A stretch of 64,000 nucleotides of DNA from Natrinema limicola JCM 13563 (GCF_000337475.1 NZ_AOIT01000021.1:89954-153953); one strand, 5' to 3'. Shown: positions 15,961 to 25,053, counted from the stretch's first letter. Program-made: numbers and translations. The notes: generated by a model from the sequence alone, not told the origin.

Positions 15961-17076
15961 ATGAAGCTGACACGACGGACGCTGCTGCAGACGGCTGCCG
16001 GCACAGCCGCCGCGAGTACCGTCGCCGGTTGTCTCGATGATATTAGCGCGGCAGATGCGAACCTCGACGCCGGCTACGCCGCCTTCTTTACCCTGTGGGA
16101 CTGGGCCGAGCAGGTCAGCGGCGACGCGATCGACTTCGAGAACCCGGTCGGAACCGGACAGGCCGGTCACGGCTGGTCACCAAGCGGCGACCTCACCCGG
16201 GACATCGCCGACGCCGGCGTCTTCGTCTACTTCGATACGCCTGCGTTCTCGTGGGCTCAGGACGTCGCGGCAACGCTCGAGGCAGACTACGACACCGTCG
16301 CCGTAATCGATGGGCTCGAAGGACTGGACGACCAGCTGTTGGGCTGGGATCACGAAACCGACAGCCACGACAACGAAAGCGAGGACAATCATAGCACCGA
16401 GACTCACGATGGCCACGACCACGAAAGCGAAGACAATCATAGCACCGAGACTCACGATGGCCACGACCACGAAAGCGAAGGCGATCATAACACCGAGACT
16501 CACGATGGCCACGATCACGGCGAAGCGTCGATCGACCCACACGTCTGGCTCGATCCCGTGCTCGCGACAGAGATCGTCGAGACGATCGCGTCGGGACTGG
16601 CCGACGCCGATCCGGACAACGCCGAGACCTACGAGGAGAACGCCGCATCGTATACGACCGACCTCGAGTCGATAGACCAGCAGTTAACGGAGCTACTCGA
16701 GACGGCAAATCAACGTGTCGCCGTCTTCGCCGGCCACGACTCGTTTACCTATCTACAGGACCGCTACGGGTTCGATATTCATACGCCGGTCGGCGTCTCC
16801 CCGCAGGAAGAGCCGAGTGCCAACGACATTTCCGAGACGATCGAACTCGTCGATTCGGAGGGCATCGAGACGATCCTCTACGATCCCTTCGAGGATCCCG
16901 ACGGCGCGTACCCACTCGTCGAGACGATCCTCGCGGAGAGCGACGCTACCGACGCGATGCCGATTACGCACCTCTCGGGGACGCTCACGACGTGGCAAGA
17001 CGAGGGCTGGGGGTATCTCGAGCAAATGGAAGAGATAAACATCCCCGCGTTCAGAGAGGTACTAGACACACAGTGA
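15961..17076 (+). CDS. znuA: Zinc ABC transporter substrate-binding lipoprotein
   Basis: A 371-residue metal-binding lipoprotein of the ZnuA/TroA family. It begins MKLTRRTLLQTAAGTAAASTVAGC, a Tat signal with lipobox Cys24. Metal-binding histidines are seen in GQAGHGWSPS (about residue 64), DPHVWLDP (near 195) and VFAGHDSFTYL (near 258), with the fourth ligand in ILYDPFEDP. Between the first two lies a histidine-rich loop built from three repeats (residues 139-186), which is typical of zinc rather than manganese carriers. An ACTTATACTC box lies about 27 bases before the ATG at 15961. The TGA overlaps the GTG of znuC. Confidence 0.93.
   Translation: MKLTRRTLLQTAAGTAAASTVAGCLDDISAADANLDAGYAAFFTLWDWAEQVSGDAIDFENPVGTGQAGHGWSPSGDLTRDIADAGVFVYFDTPAFSWAQDVAATLEADYDTVAVIDGLEGLDDQLLGWDHETDSHDNESEDNHSTETHDGHDHESEDNHSTETHDGHDHESEGDHNTETHDGHDHGEASIDPHVWLDPVLATEIVETIASGLADADPDNAETYEENAASYTTDLESIDQQLTELLETANQRVAVFAGHDSFTYLQDRYGFDIHTPVGVSPQEEPSANDISETIELVDSEGIETILYDPFEDPDGAYPLVETILAESDATDAMPITHLSGTLTTWQDEGWGYLEQMEEINIPAFREVLDTQ
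16375..16518 (+). repeat. Three tandem 48-bp repeats encoding the His-rich zinc loop
   Basis: Three in-frame 48-base units encode the 16-residue motif ESEDNHSTETHDGHDH, with small changes in the third copy. Bases in the first two differ by a single G/A change, so the duplication is recent. Histidine pairs (HDGHDH) should bind zinc in the flexible loop of ZnuA. Confidence 0.95.
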
Positions 17077-17810
17077 CCGTCGTCGCGCTCGAAAACGTAA
17101 CGTTTGCCTACGGCGAACAGCCAGCGGTCAAGGACGTCACGCTGCGGGTCGATGAGGGAGACTTTCTGGGCCTGATCGGTCCCAACGGCTCGGGCAAGAC
17201 CACGCTGTTGCACCTCATGCTCGGATTGCGCACGCCCGACAGTGGGACGATTGAACTCTTCGGCGAGCCCGTCTCGGCGTTCGACGACGGCGAGCGCATC
17301 GGGTACGTCTCCCAGCAGGCCACCAGTGGCGGCGGTTCGATGCCGGTTACCGTCCGCGAAGCGGTGACGATGGGGCGGTTCGCCCACGCGGGCCACGGCC
17401 GGCTGACTGCCGACGATCACGCGATCGTCGACGACGCACTCGAGACCGTCGGCATTACCGATCTCGCTGACCGACAGGTCAACCAGCTGTCCGGCGGCCA
17501 GCGCCAGCGGGCCTACATCGCCCGTGCGCTGGCCTCCGAAGCCGATCTGCTCGCACTCGACGAGCCGACCGTCGGCGTCGACGCCGAATCCCGGGACGCG
17601 TTCTACCAGTTGCTCGAGTCGCTCAACGACGATGGGATCACGATCATCCTGATCGAACACGACATCGGCGTCGTGACGGATCGGGCAAACCGAATCGCCT
17701 GTATTAACACGGAACTGTACCACCACGGTGATACCGAATCGTTCGTCGAAAGCGATGCCCTGACCGAGGCCTACGGTGCGACGGGCCAGGTCGTCCACCA
17801 CCATCACTGA
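17073..17810 (+). CDS. znuC: Zinc ABC transporter ATPase
   Basis: The 245-residue ATP-binding subunit. Walker A is GPNGSGKTT near residue 36, the signature LSGGQRQRAYIARAL near 135, and Walker B LLALDEPT near 160, with the H-loop histidine in LIEHDIG. The C-terminus is histidine-rich (VVHHHH), perhaps for metal sensing. Start: the GTG at 17073 overlaps the znuA stop as GTGA, which gives the normal N-terminus VTVVALENVTFAYGEQ; an upstream in-frame ATG lies inside znuA. The stop overlaps znuB as TGATG, so the three genes form one operon. Confidence 0.94.
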   Translation: MTVVALENVTFAYGEQPAVKDVTLRVDEGDFLGLIGPNGSGKTTLLHLMLGLRTPDSGTIELFGEPVSAFDDGERIGYVSQQATSGGGSMPVTVREAVTMGRFAHAGHGRLTADDHAIVDDALETVGITDLADRQVNQLSGGQRQRAYIARALASEADLLALDEPTVGVDAESRDAFYQLLESLNDDGITIILIEHDIGVVTDRANRIACINTELYHHGDTESFVESDALTEAYGATGQVVHHHH

Positions 17811-18829
17811 TGACTACAAACGGCTCCCTTCGTCGGCGGCTCGAGCACGTCGGGATCGCCGTGACTGCCGTCCTCGCAGTAGCGATGGTTGTGCTGCTGG
17901 CGATCGACGCGTTGCGCGAAGTCCCGGTCGTCGGAACGCTGTACGAACAGCTTCGGATCGCGGGCTGGTGGGCGGATCACTACCTCGGGACGAGCGTCTT
18001 CTATCATCCGTTCATGTGGCGTTCGATCGCGACGGGGATCCTGATCGGCGTCGTCGCGCCGCTGGTCGGCACGTATCTCGTTCACCGCGAGATGGCCCTG
18101 ATCGGTGAAACATTGGCGCATACGGCCTTTGCCGGCGTCGCAGTCGGGTTTCTGGTGAGTTCGATCACCGGCTGGAGCGGCTCGCTGATGCTTGTCGCGC
18201 TCGTCGTCGGGGTGCTTGGCGCACTCGCGGTCCAGTGGCTCGCCGAGCGAACCGACACCTACGGCGACGTGCCGATCGCGATCATGTTGACCGGGAGCTT
18301 CGCCGTTGGGACGCTGGTCATCAGCTACGGTCGCGGGATGTCCGGCATCAACGTCCAGGACTTCATTTTCGGCAGCATCTCGGTCGTTACCCCCTCGGGT
18401 GCGCGGCTGATGGCTGTCATTAGCGTGGTCGTCGTCGCCGTCACCGTCGCGACCTACAAACAGCTGCTGTTCATTACGTTCGACGAGCAGGCCGCCCGCG
18501 TCGCACGGCTCAACGTCACGTGGTACAACACCCTGCTGATCGTGATGACGGCTGTCGTCATCGTCGGCGCGATGCAGATCCTCGGCGTAATCCTCGTCGC
18601 CGCGATGCTGGTCGTCCCCGTCGCCGCGGGCACCCAACTCGCTCAGAGCTTCCGGGAGACGCTCTACCTGTCGATCCTCTTCGGACAGGTGGCCGTCATC
18701 GGCGGCTTCGTCCTCTCGATCTCACAGAGCCTGCCCACCGGCGGCTCGATCGTCGTCGTCGCCATCGCATGCTACCTGCTCGCGGTCTTCGCCTCGAGTC
18801 GGTCGTCACCGGCGATTTCGATGCATTGA
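17810..18829 (+). CDS. znuB: Zinc ABC transporter permease
   Basis: A 339-residue membrane subunit of the ABC-3 family (ZnuB/TroC). About eight membrane helices are visible, including GIAVTAVLAVAMVVLLAI at the N-terminus, IATGILIGVVAPLVGTYLVH followed by the coupling segment REMALIGETLAHTAFAGVAVG, and ILGVILVAAMLVVPVAAGTQLA. The N-terminus is longer than in bacterial ZnuB by one helix pair. Its stop codon is the first three bases of a dispersed palindromic repeat. Confidence 0.93.
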   Translation: MTTNGSLRRRLEHVGIAVTAVLAVAMVVLLAIDALREVPVVGTLYEQLRIAGWWADHYLGTSVFYHPFMWRSIATGILIGVVAPLVGTYLVHREMALIGETLAHTAFAGVAVGFLVSSITGWSGSLMLVALVVGVLGALAVQWLAERTDTYGDVPIAIMLTGSFAVGTLVISYGRGMSGINVQDFIFGSISVVTPSGARLMAVISVVVVAVTVATYKQLLFITFDEQAARVARLNVTWYNTLLIVMTAVVIVGAMQILGVILVAAMLVVPVAAGTQLAQSFRETLYLSILFGQVAVIGGFVLSISQSLPTGGSIVVVAIACYLLAVFASSRSSPAISMH

Positions 18830-18910
18830 GACGGCCGATTGGACGTCAGTTCCAGTGCAGTCACCACGCCATGTTCCGCATTGGGACACAGTTACACCAG
18901 ACCGTCCGAC
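18827..18910. repeat. Palindromic repeat copy D
   Basis: Starts TGAGACGGCCGATTGGACG and ends with a diverged form of CAGACCGTATCA. It fills the gap between convergent genes almost exactly: its first three bases are the znuB stop codon, and its right end is six bases from the stop of the following minus-strand gene. The arms have diverged more than in copies C and K. Confidence 0.7.
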
Positions 18911-18916
18911 GGCCAG

Positions 18917-19378
18917 TTACGTTCTGGCTCGAGTCCGCACGTGCTCGACGAGATGGATAGCGAGACCGAGCGCGGTAGAGCCGATCCCGACCGGGACGAG
19001 CACGAGTCCGATCCCGAGGGCGTTGCCAACCGGGACGAGCCGATCGAGTAGGGTTGCGACGAGTCGGCTTACAAGGAGGGGACCGACCAACAGAACGACG
19101 GCAAGTCCGCCAGCGGCGGCCCCGCCCATGAGCAGCCGACGCGGCCACTCGGCCGGCTCCCACACCCGCGTTGCGAGACCCAACACTCCTGCTTCCACGA
19201 GTGCAAGCAGTCCCACGACTGCGTATAGTAACACGAAAATACCGGTAAGGCCGGCCGCGAACCCGGTTCCGGGCGGGTTTTCAGGAATCGTCGGCAACAA
19301 CACCACTGCAGTCAGCAGACTGACGGCACCCAGTAGTGCGGTGCCGAGGGCGACGGCGCGGGGACGGACGTTGACCAT
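18917..19378 (-). CDS. Four-helix membrane protein of unknown function
   Basis: A 153-residue integral membrane protein starting MVNVRPRAVALGTALLGAVS. Four hydrophobic segments can be seen: ALGTALLGAVSLLTAVVLLP, GIFVLLYAVVGLLALVEAGVLGL, LLMGGAAAGGLAVVLLVGPLL and GNALGIGLVLVPVGIGSTALGLAIHLV. Loops are rich in arginine on one side. The frame continues upstream into the acd region, but an ATATATG box about 25 bases before 19378 fixes the start there. No family is recognised. Confidence 0.75.
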   Translation of the reverse strand: MVNVRPRAVALGTALLGAVSLLTAVVLLPTIPENPPGTGFAAGLTGIFVLLYAVVGLLALVEAGVLGLATRVWEPAEWPRRLLMGGAAAGGLAVVLLVGPLLVSRLVATLLDRLVPVGNALGIGLVLVPVGIGSTALGLAIHLVEHVRTRART

Positions 19379-19550
19379 CAGCCGATTGGTTCCTACACTA
19401 ACATATATGCCTTCCACACTGGCCGTGCTGGCGCAGTTGGGAACCGGCACCGATCTGCCGACTGCTCGAGACGACACCCTACCAGCCACGATCTCCCGAC
19501 GGCTGGAACACGCCATACGCTTAACACGCTGCTCGGCGAACGCTCGAGCG

Positions 19551-21662
19551 ATGGGACGGTTATCCGCACTTTTCGATCCCGAGACCGTCGCCGTAGTCGG
19601 TGCGACCGACCGCGAGGGCGCGGTCGGCCGGGCGATCCTCGAGAACCTGCGTGATGGGTTCGATGGTGAGGTCGTTCCGATCAATCCCTCGCGCGAGACG
19701 GTCCTCGGGCTCGAGTGTTATCCGGACGCGAAGAGCGCCCCGCCGATCGAGCTGGCGGTGGTCGTCGTACCGCCCGATATCGTCATCGAATCGATTCAGG
19801 AACTCGCCGAGACAGGCACCGAGAATATCGTCGTCATCACCGCTGGGTTCGCCGAGACCGGCAGTGAGGGTGCAAAGCGCGAACGCCGACTCCGCGAACT
19901 CGCCGCCGAACACGACCTCAACGTCGTCGGTCCCAACAGTCTCGGGATCATGGCGACGCCGAACGGGATGAACGCCTCCTTTGCCCCGCAAACCCCGCTC
20001 GAGGGGTCGATCTCCTTTCTGAGCCAGTCGGGTGCGTTCATCACCGCCGTCCTCGACTGGGCGACCGACGAGGGGATCGGCTTTCAGGACGTCGTCTCGA
20101 TTGGCAACAAAGCCGTCCTCGACGAGACTGATTTCATCCGCGAGTGGGACGACGATCCGGCAACTGACGTCATCATCGGCTATCTCGAGGACATCGACGA
20201 CGGACAGACGTTCCTCACGGACGCACGTGAGGTGACCGACGAGACGCCAATCGTCCTCGTCAAATCCGGCCGAACGGACGCCGGCGCGAAGGCGGCCTCC
20301 TCGCACACCGGCGCGATCGCCGGCAGCGAGCGGGCCTACGAGGCCGGCCTCGAGCAAGCTGGCGTCCTGCGAGCCCATTCAGTCCAAGAGTTGTTCGACT
20401 ACGCGCGGGCACTCGCAGGGCTGCCCGAGCCAGACACCGATGGCGTCGCCGTCGTGACGAACGCGGGCGGCCCCGGCGTGTTGACGACCGACGCAGTCGG
20501 CGATTCGCGCCTCGAGATCGCCGACTTCACTGACGAGACGGTCGCGGCGTTGACTGAGGCACTGCCCGACGAAGCCAACGTCTACAACCCGATCGACGCG
20601 ATCGGCGACGCCGACGTCGACCGCTTCGGCGAGGCCTTAGAGATCGCACTCGCCGACCCCAACGTCGGCAGCGCGGTCGTCGTTGCCGCGCCGACGGCGG
20701 TTCTGTCGTACGACGACCTCGCCGAGACGGTGATCGAGATCCGCGAGACACACGAGACGCCGGTCGTGACCTGTCTGATGGGCGGGAAACGCGCTCGAGA
20801 CGCCGAAGCAACGTTGCGCGAGGCAGGGATTCCGAACTATTTCGATCCCTCACGGGCAGTGTCGGGACTCGACGCGCTCGCTCGGTTCCGCGATATTCAC
20901 GAGCAACCGACCGACGAACCCGAGACGTTCGACGTCGACCGAGAGCGTGCCCGCGAGATCCTCTCACGAGCGACGCGGCGCGACAACAACCGGCTCGGCG
21001 TCGAGTCGATGGATCTACTCGAGGCCTACGGGATTTCGACGCCAACTGGCGAGATCGTCAACGACCCCGAACGCGCCCGCGAAGTGGCCAAGTCGATCGA
21101 GGGCGACGTCGTCATGAAGATCGTCAGCCCCGAGATTTCACACAAATCAGATATCGGCGGCGTCAAAGTCGGCGTCGCCACTGACGACGTCTACGACGCC
21201 TACGAGGACATCGTCGCTCGGGCGCGTAATTATCAGCCCGATGCGAGGATCATCGGCGTGCAGATCCAGGAACTGATTGATCTCGAGACTGCGACCGAGA
21301 CGATCGTCGGGATGAACCGCGATCCACAGTTCGGCCCGCTGTTGTTGTTCGGACTCGGCGGCATCTTCGTCGAGATCATCGAAGATACGTCAGTTCGTAT
21401 CGCGCCGATCGGCGAGCGCGAGGCCCGCGAGATGATCGACGAGATTCAGGCCGCACCGCTGTTGCGCGGCGCTCGCGGCCGCGAGCCCGCAGACGTCGAT
21501 GGAATCATCGAGACGATCCAACGACTCTCACAGCTGGTGACTGACTTCCCGTCGATTCTCGAGCTCGATATCAACCCGCTCGTGGCGGGCCCCGACGGCG
21601 TCCAAGCGATCGATCTCCGACTGACCGTCGACACCGACGAACTCGATACGGAGGAACCATGA
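19551..21662 (+). CDS. acd: Acetyl-CoA synthetase (ADP-forming), fused alpha-beta chain
   Basis: Converts acetyl-CoA, ADP and phosphate to acetate, CoA and ATP, the archaeal route for energy conservation on overflow metabolism. The 703-residue chain joins a CoA-binding domain (LFDPETVAVVGATDREGAVGR), a ligase-CoA domain with the phospho-histidine loop SSHTGAIAGSERAYEAG near residue 247, and a C-terminal ATP-grasp domain (residues about 470-700, with EISHKSDIGGVKVGV). The ATG at 19551 follows a CGCTTAACAC box by about 28 bases. The TGA overlaps the next gene as ATGA. Confidence 0.93.
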   Translation: MGRLSALFDPETVAVVGATDREGAVGRAILENLRDGFDGEVVPINPSRETVLGLECYPDAKSAPPIELAVVVVPPDIVIESIQELAETGTENIVVITAGFAETGSEGAKRERRLRELAAEHDLNVVGPNSLGIMATPNGMNASFAPQTPLEGSISFLSQSGAFITAVLDWATDEGIGFQDVVSIGNKAVLDETDFIREWDDDPATDVIIGYLEDIDDGQTFLTDAREVTDETPIVLVKSGRTDAGAKAASSHTGAIAGSERAYEAGLEQAGVLRAHSVQELFDYARALAGLPEPDTDGVAVVTNAGGPGVLTTDAVGDSRLEIADFTDETVAALTEALPDEANVYNPIDAIGDADVDRFGEALEIALADPNVGSAVVVAAPTAVLSYDDLAETVIEIRETHETPVVTCLMGGKRARDAEATLREAGIPNYFDPSRAVSGLDALARFRDIHEQPTDEPETFDVDRERAREILSRATRRDNNRLGVESMDLLEAYGISTPTGEIVNDPERAREVAKSIEGDVVMKIVSPEISHKSDIGGVKVGVATDDVYDAYEDIVARARNYQPDARIIGVQIQELIDLETATETIVGMNRDPQFGPLLLFGLGGIFVEIIEDTSVRIAPIGEREAREMIDEIQAAPLLRGARGREPADVDGIIETIQRLSQLVTDFPSILELDINPLVAGPDGVQAIDLRLTVDTDELDTEEP

Positions 21663-22795
21663 CCGACATCGATTCAGACCCCGAATCTACGGAGACCGAC
21701 AGTGACACAGACACGACGACCACCGAGACCGTCCCTGGCGACACCGACACGCTCCTCGTCAGTTCGCTCGCGGAGAGCACCGGCAAGACGGCCATCACGC
21801 TGGCGCTTGCCCGCCTCGCACGAAGTGCAGGCGACAGCGTCGGCTACATGAAACCCAAGGGCACCCGCCTCCAGAGCAACGTCGGCAAAACGTTGGACGA
21901 GGACCCGCTGCTCGCCCGCGAACTGCTCGAGTTGGAGGCTGAGATCCACGATCTCGAGCCGGTCGTCTACTCGCCGACGTTCATCGAGCAGGTGATCCGC
22001 GGCCGCGAGGATCCGGACGACCTCCGCGAGCGCGTCCGGGAGGCGTTCGAGACGCTCGCGGCGGCCCACGATCGACTGTTCGTCGAGGGTGGCGGCAGAT
22101 ACGACATCGGCCAGATCGTCGATCTCACCGATGCCGACATCGCGGCCCTGTTTGACGCACGTATCCTGCTGGTCGCCTCGTACGAAATCCCGGCGGACAT
22201 CGATGACGTGCTCGCTGCAGCCGATCAGTTCGGCGACCGGCTCGCAGGCGTCGTCTTCAACGACGTTCCCGACGCGGCCTACGATCAACTCGAGACGGAC
22301 GTCGTGCCGTTTCTCGAAGGACAGGGGATTCCGGTCCACGGCGTCCTCCCGAGCGAACGGGAACTCTCGGGTGTGACGGTCGCCGATCTCGCCGACGAAC
22401 TCGGCGCGACGATGCTCGTCGACGAGGGACAGGACAGCTACGTCGAGCGCTTCTCAGTCGGGGCAATGGGTGCCGATAGCGCCCTGCGACGCTTCCGCCG
22501 GACGAAAGACGCCGCCGTCATCACCGGCGGTGACCGGGCTGAAATCCATACTGCCGCGCTCGAGGCACCCGGTATCCGCTGTCTCATCCTGACCGGTGGG
22601 CACCGCCCACCGGGAACGATCCTCGGGCAGGCAAGCGAGAAAGGCGTCCCGATCCTTTCCGTGCAGACGGACACGCTCGCAACCGTCGAGCGTGCAGAGG
22701 ACGTGATTCGGAGTGGGCGGACGCGAGATGCGGAGACGGTTGCTCGGATGGAACAGCTCCTGTCCGATCACGCCGCCGTCGACGAGATTCTGTAA
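21659..22795 (+). CDS. P-loop/DRTGG-domain protein related to the phosphotransacetylase N-terminus
   Basis: A 378-residue cytoplasmic protein. After an acidic Thr/Asp-rich start it has a BioD-like P-loop, SLAESTGKTAITLALARLA, near residue 36, and a C-terminal DRTGG domain around VGAMGADSALRRFRRTKDAAVITGGDRAEIHTAALE. This two-domain layout matches the N-terminal half of large phosphotransacetylases; the acyltransferase domain is absent. It is co-translated with acd through an ATGA overlap, so it probably regulates or assists acetate formation. The exact activity is not known. Confidence 0.85.
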   Translation: MTDIDSDPESTETDSDTDTTTTETVPGDTDTLLVSSLAESTGKTAITLALARLARSAGDSVGYMKPKGTRLQSNVGKTLDEDPLLARELLELEAEIHDLEPVVYSPTFIEQVIRGREDPDDLRERVREAFETLAAAHDRLFVEGGGRYDIGQIVDLTDADIAALFDARILLVASYEIPADIDDVLAAADQFGDRLAGVVFNDVPDAAYDQLETDVVPFLEGQGIPVHGVLPSERELSGVTVADLADELGATMLVDEGQDSYVERFSVGAMGADSALRRFRRTKDAAVITGGDRAEIHTAALEAPGIRCLILTGGHRPPGTILGQASEKGVPILSVQTDTLATVERAEDVIRSGRTRDAETVARMEQLLSDHAAVDEIL

Positions 22796-22801
22796 TAAAC
22801 C

Positions 22802-22944
22802 GTCAGACACACCGTTATCGCGGTTTGGGTGGCCCTCCTCTGGCAGCCACCCCGGGTTCCACCGATCGCCTTGCAGCGCTCGCCGCCGCAGCGACGGCTG
22901 TCCGTGTGCGATCGCCTTCATCGACTGGTGTCCAACAGTCTGAC
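22802..22944. repeat. Imperfect inverted repeat before the PRC-barrel gene
   Basis: GTCAGAC at 22802 pairs with GTCTGAC at 22938. Nested inverted pieces lie inside (GGGTGG with CCACCC, and two CGATCGCC elements in the same orientation). The length is about 143 bases. It is not a clear member of the 86-bp family. It lies just before the PRC-barrel promoter. Confidence 0.5.
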
Positions 22945-22992
22945 TGTCACGTCTAACCAAAAGTTAAGAGTCCACCACGCATGAACCCAGAC

Positions 22993-23286
22993 ATGGACGA
23001 CACACCCCAAGAGATCACCTCTCTCGTCGGCCGCGAGGTCTATTCGAACAATGGCGTCTTCGTGGGCGAAGTCGAGGATCTCAGACTGAACATCGACGGC
23101 CAGGTCGTCTCCGGTCTTGCACTCGCGAACTTAAACAGCGAACTGTTCGCCGAAGAAGCCCGCAGCGGCCAGGGCATCATCGTTCCCTACCGCTGGGTCC
23201 GGTCGGTCGGCGACATCATCCTGATCAACGACGTCGTCGAGCGCGTCCGCGACCCCGACGAGGAAGAAGACGAACTCGTCGTGTAG
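22993..23286 (+). CDS. PRC-barrel domain protein
   Basis: A 97-residue single-domain protein: MDDTPQEITSLVGREVYSNN, then the strand pair GVFVGEVEDLRLNIDGQVVSGLAL, then IIVPYRWVRSVGDIILI. This is the PRC-barrel fold shared by RimM and photosynthetic reaction-centre H subunits; the haloarchaeal single-domain form has no proven role, though links to cell division partners have been reported for the family. The ATG at 22993 fits a TTAAG box 25-30 bases before it better than the one at 22981. Confidence 0.85.
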   Translation: MDDTPQEITSLVGREVYSNNGVFVGEVEDLRLNIDGQVVSGLALANLNSELFAEEARSGQGIIVPYRWVRSVGDIILINDVVERVRDPDEEEDELVV

Positions 23287-23364
23287 GCCCTTCCACGCGT
23301 CGACAGCGAGGTCGAACCGGCATCTGCCCGCGAGTTCGACCCCTACTTCTGGCGTGGAACGCCA

Positions 23365-24822
23365 CTAGCTACCGTTCGAGCCTTCGCTGCTTCCCTCGAC
23401 GCCCATCGCGTCGAACAGCGTCCGTTTGACCGCCTCTTCGGTCAACTCGAGCAGCGTATCCCGCGTGCCATCCGAAATTTCGATACCGGTGAAAATGCCC
23501 AGCGGGATCTCCGCGCTGGCCTGCGTAGAGTGGCCGGCCGTCTCGCCGATCTCGCCGTAGGCATCGTCTAACACCTTGCCGATGTTGATGCGGATGTCCT
23601 TCGAGCGACCGGCAAGGAAGATCGTCTCGTCGGCGATACCGAAGACCGCCGTCGTGGTGACACCCTCGAGATTTAAGAGGTGGCTGGCGGCCTGGGTCAG
23701 TGCCTCGCGGTCGCGGACGATGCCAGCGTTAGAGATGAGATGACTGCCTTGGACGTCGCGATTGGTGATCGCCTCCGCGAGTACGTCCAGTGTCTCGGGG
23801 GACATCGATGGCGACTCGACCTGCTCTAAGGTGTCGTGATTTGCGAAGGGGTACAGATAGGCAGCGGCCGTCAGATCGGCGGGGGTCGTGTCGCGTTTGA
23901 AATCCAGGGTCTCCGCGCGGATACCATAGAGTAAGGCCGTCGCGACCTCCTCGGAGACGTTCATGTCGAACTCCTGAATGTACTTCGTCATGATCGTCGA
24001 CGTCGAGGACATGTTCGGCCGGATATCGACGAACTCGGGCTCGACGCCCTCCTCGGTCTCCGCCTCGTGGTGATCGATGACGATGTCGACCGGGAGCTCC
24101 ATCTCGCCTGCGGTCCCGTGATCGACCAGCGCGACGGTGTCGTAGATCGAGTGGTCTTCGATCTCGTCCCACTGAACGAGATCGATCCCCAGCAGATTGA
24201 CGAACGCACGGTTCTCCTGATGGCCGACGTCACCCAGATAGATGATGTCGGAGTCGACATCGAGGTGGCCGGCGATCGCCTGCAACGCCGCCGCGCTGGC
24301 GATCGAGTCCGGATCGGGACTGTCCTGGGTGACGATCGCCAGTTGCGTCCCGGTCTCCTCGACGATCCCGGCGAGTTGGCTTGCATTGTACTCGAGTTCG
24401 CCGGACTCGAGCGCTCGCAGCGCGGACTCAGCGATGACCGAGGACGGGTTGATCACGATGTCGGCCCCGAGCTCGGAGAGTTCGTCGCCGGAGACGGGAT
24501 CGCTCGCACGGGCGACGACGAACTGGTCGTCGTTTGCCTCGCGGATGTGCTCGAGGGCCTGCTTGTTCGATTCGACGTCCGACGCGAGGATGAGGACGAC
24601 ATCGCGGTCGGCGACGAGATCGGCGATCTCGGCGTCACGGATGTCGGCCGCACGGGCATCCAGATCTTGATCGCGGAGCGATTCGACCCGGCTCTCGTCG
24701 CGATCGATGATGGAAACGTCCTTGCCCTGTTCGACGAGTTCCTCTGCGACGGCATACCCGACGCTGCCACAGCCCAAGATAGCGTAGTCAGAAATCGACG
24801 AAATCGTAACCCCCGTACTCAT
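23365..24822 (-). CDS. RCK (TrkA-N)-DHH/DHHA1 fusion phosphoesterase
   Basis: A 485-residue fusion. Residues 10-120 form a Rossmann TrkA-N domain (ILGCGSVGYAVAEELVEQGKDVSIIDRDE), which senses nucleotides or redox state in potassium channels. A DHH phosphoesterase domain follows: TQDSPDPDSIASAAAL near 180, LVDHGTAGE near 235, and IDHHEAE near 250. The C-terminal DHHA1 part holds AGHSTQASAEIPLG. DHH-DHHA1 enzymes cleave cyclic dinucleotides or short RNA, so a role in c-di-AMP and ion control is a reasonable inference. The ATG at 24822 is chosen as family start over 24843. Confidence 0.88.
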   Translation of the reverse strand: MSTGVTISSISDYAILGCGSVGYAVAEELVEQGKDVSIIDRDESRVESLRDQDLDARAADIRDAEIADLVADRDVVLILASDVESNKQALEHIREANDDQFVVARASDPVSGDELSELGADIVINPSSVIAESALRALESGELEYNASQLAGIVEETGTQLAIVTQDSPDPDSIASAAALQAIAGHLDVDSDIIYLGDVGHQENRAFVNLLGIDLVQWDEIEDHSIYDTVALVDHGTAGEMELPVDIVIDHHEAETEEGVEPEFVDIRPNMSSTSTIMTKYIQEFDMNVSEEVATALLYGIRAETLDFKRDTTPADLTAAAYLYPFANHDTLEQVESPSMSPETLDVLAEAITNRDVQGSHLISNAGIVRDREALTQAASHLLNLEGVTTTAVFGIADETIFLAGRSKDIRINIGKVLDDAYGEIGETAGHSTQASAEIPLGIFTGIEISDGTRDTLLELTEEAVKRTLFDAMGVEGSSEGSNGS

Positions 24823-24979
24823 TGCCCGTGTGGTCGGACCCACCGCACTTAATGGTCCCGAAGCGTGGCATCGACTGACGTTTCGCGCCGGTGGCTCGAG
24901 GGCAATCGCGCGTGGATGGCTGTCACAGCGCCTCCCAAGGGAAACGTATTTGAACGACCGAGCGAAAGTCGGAGGTACA

Positions 24980-25053
24980 GGGCCGGTAGCTCAGTCCGGC
25001 AGAGCGTCTGACTCTTAATCAGACGGTCGCGTGTTCAAATCGCGCCCGGCCCG
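24980..25053 (+). tRNA. tRNA-Lys (anticodon CTT)
   Basis: A complete cloverleaf is present. The acceptor stem pairs GGGCCGG with CCGGCCC, the D-arm contains TAGCTCAGTCCGGCAGAGC, the anticodon stem TCTGA/TCAGA closes the loop CTCTTAA with anticodon CTT, and the T-arm contains GTTCAAATC. The 3' CCA is not encoded. A GTATTTGAAC box precedes it by about 30 bases. Confidence 0.97.

Noticed and set aside
16375..16518. Possible CRISPR-like array
   Set aside because: The three repeats have no spacers, are in frame and encode a histidine-rich loop of ZnuA.
17804..18637. Minus-strand frame opposite znuB
   Set aside because: Composition is rich in Asp, His and Arg without any domain, while the plus strand encodes a permease in an operon.
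21659..22795. Complete phosphotransacetylase
   Set aside because: Only the P-loop and DRTGG regions are present; the acyltransferase domain is missing.
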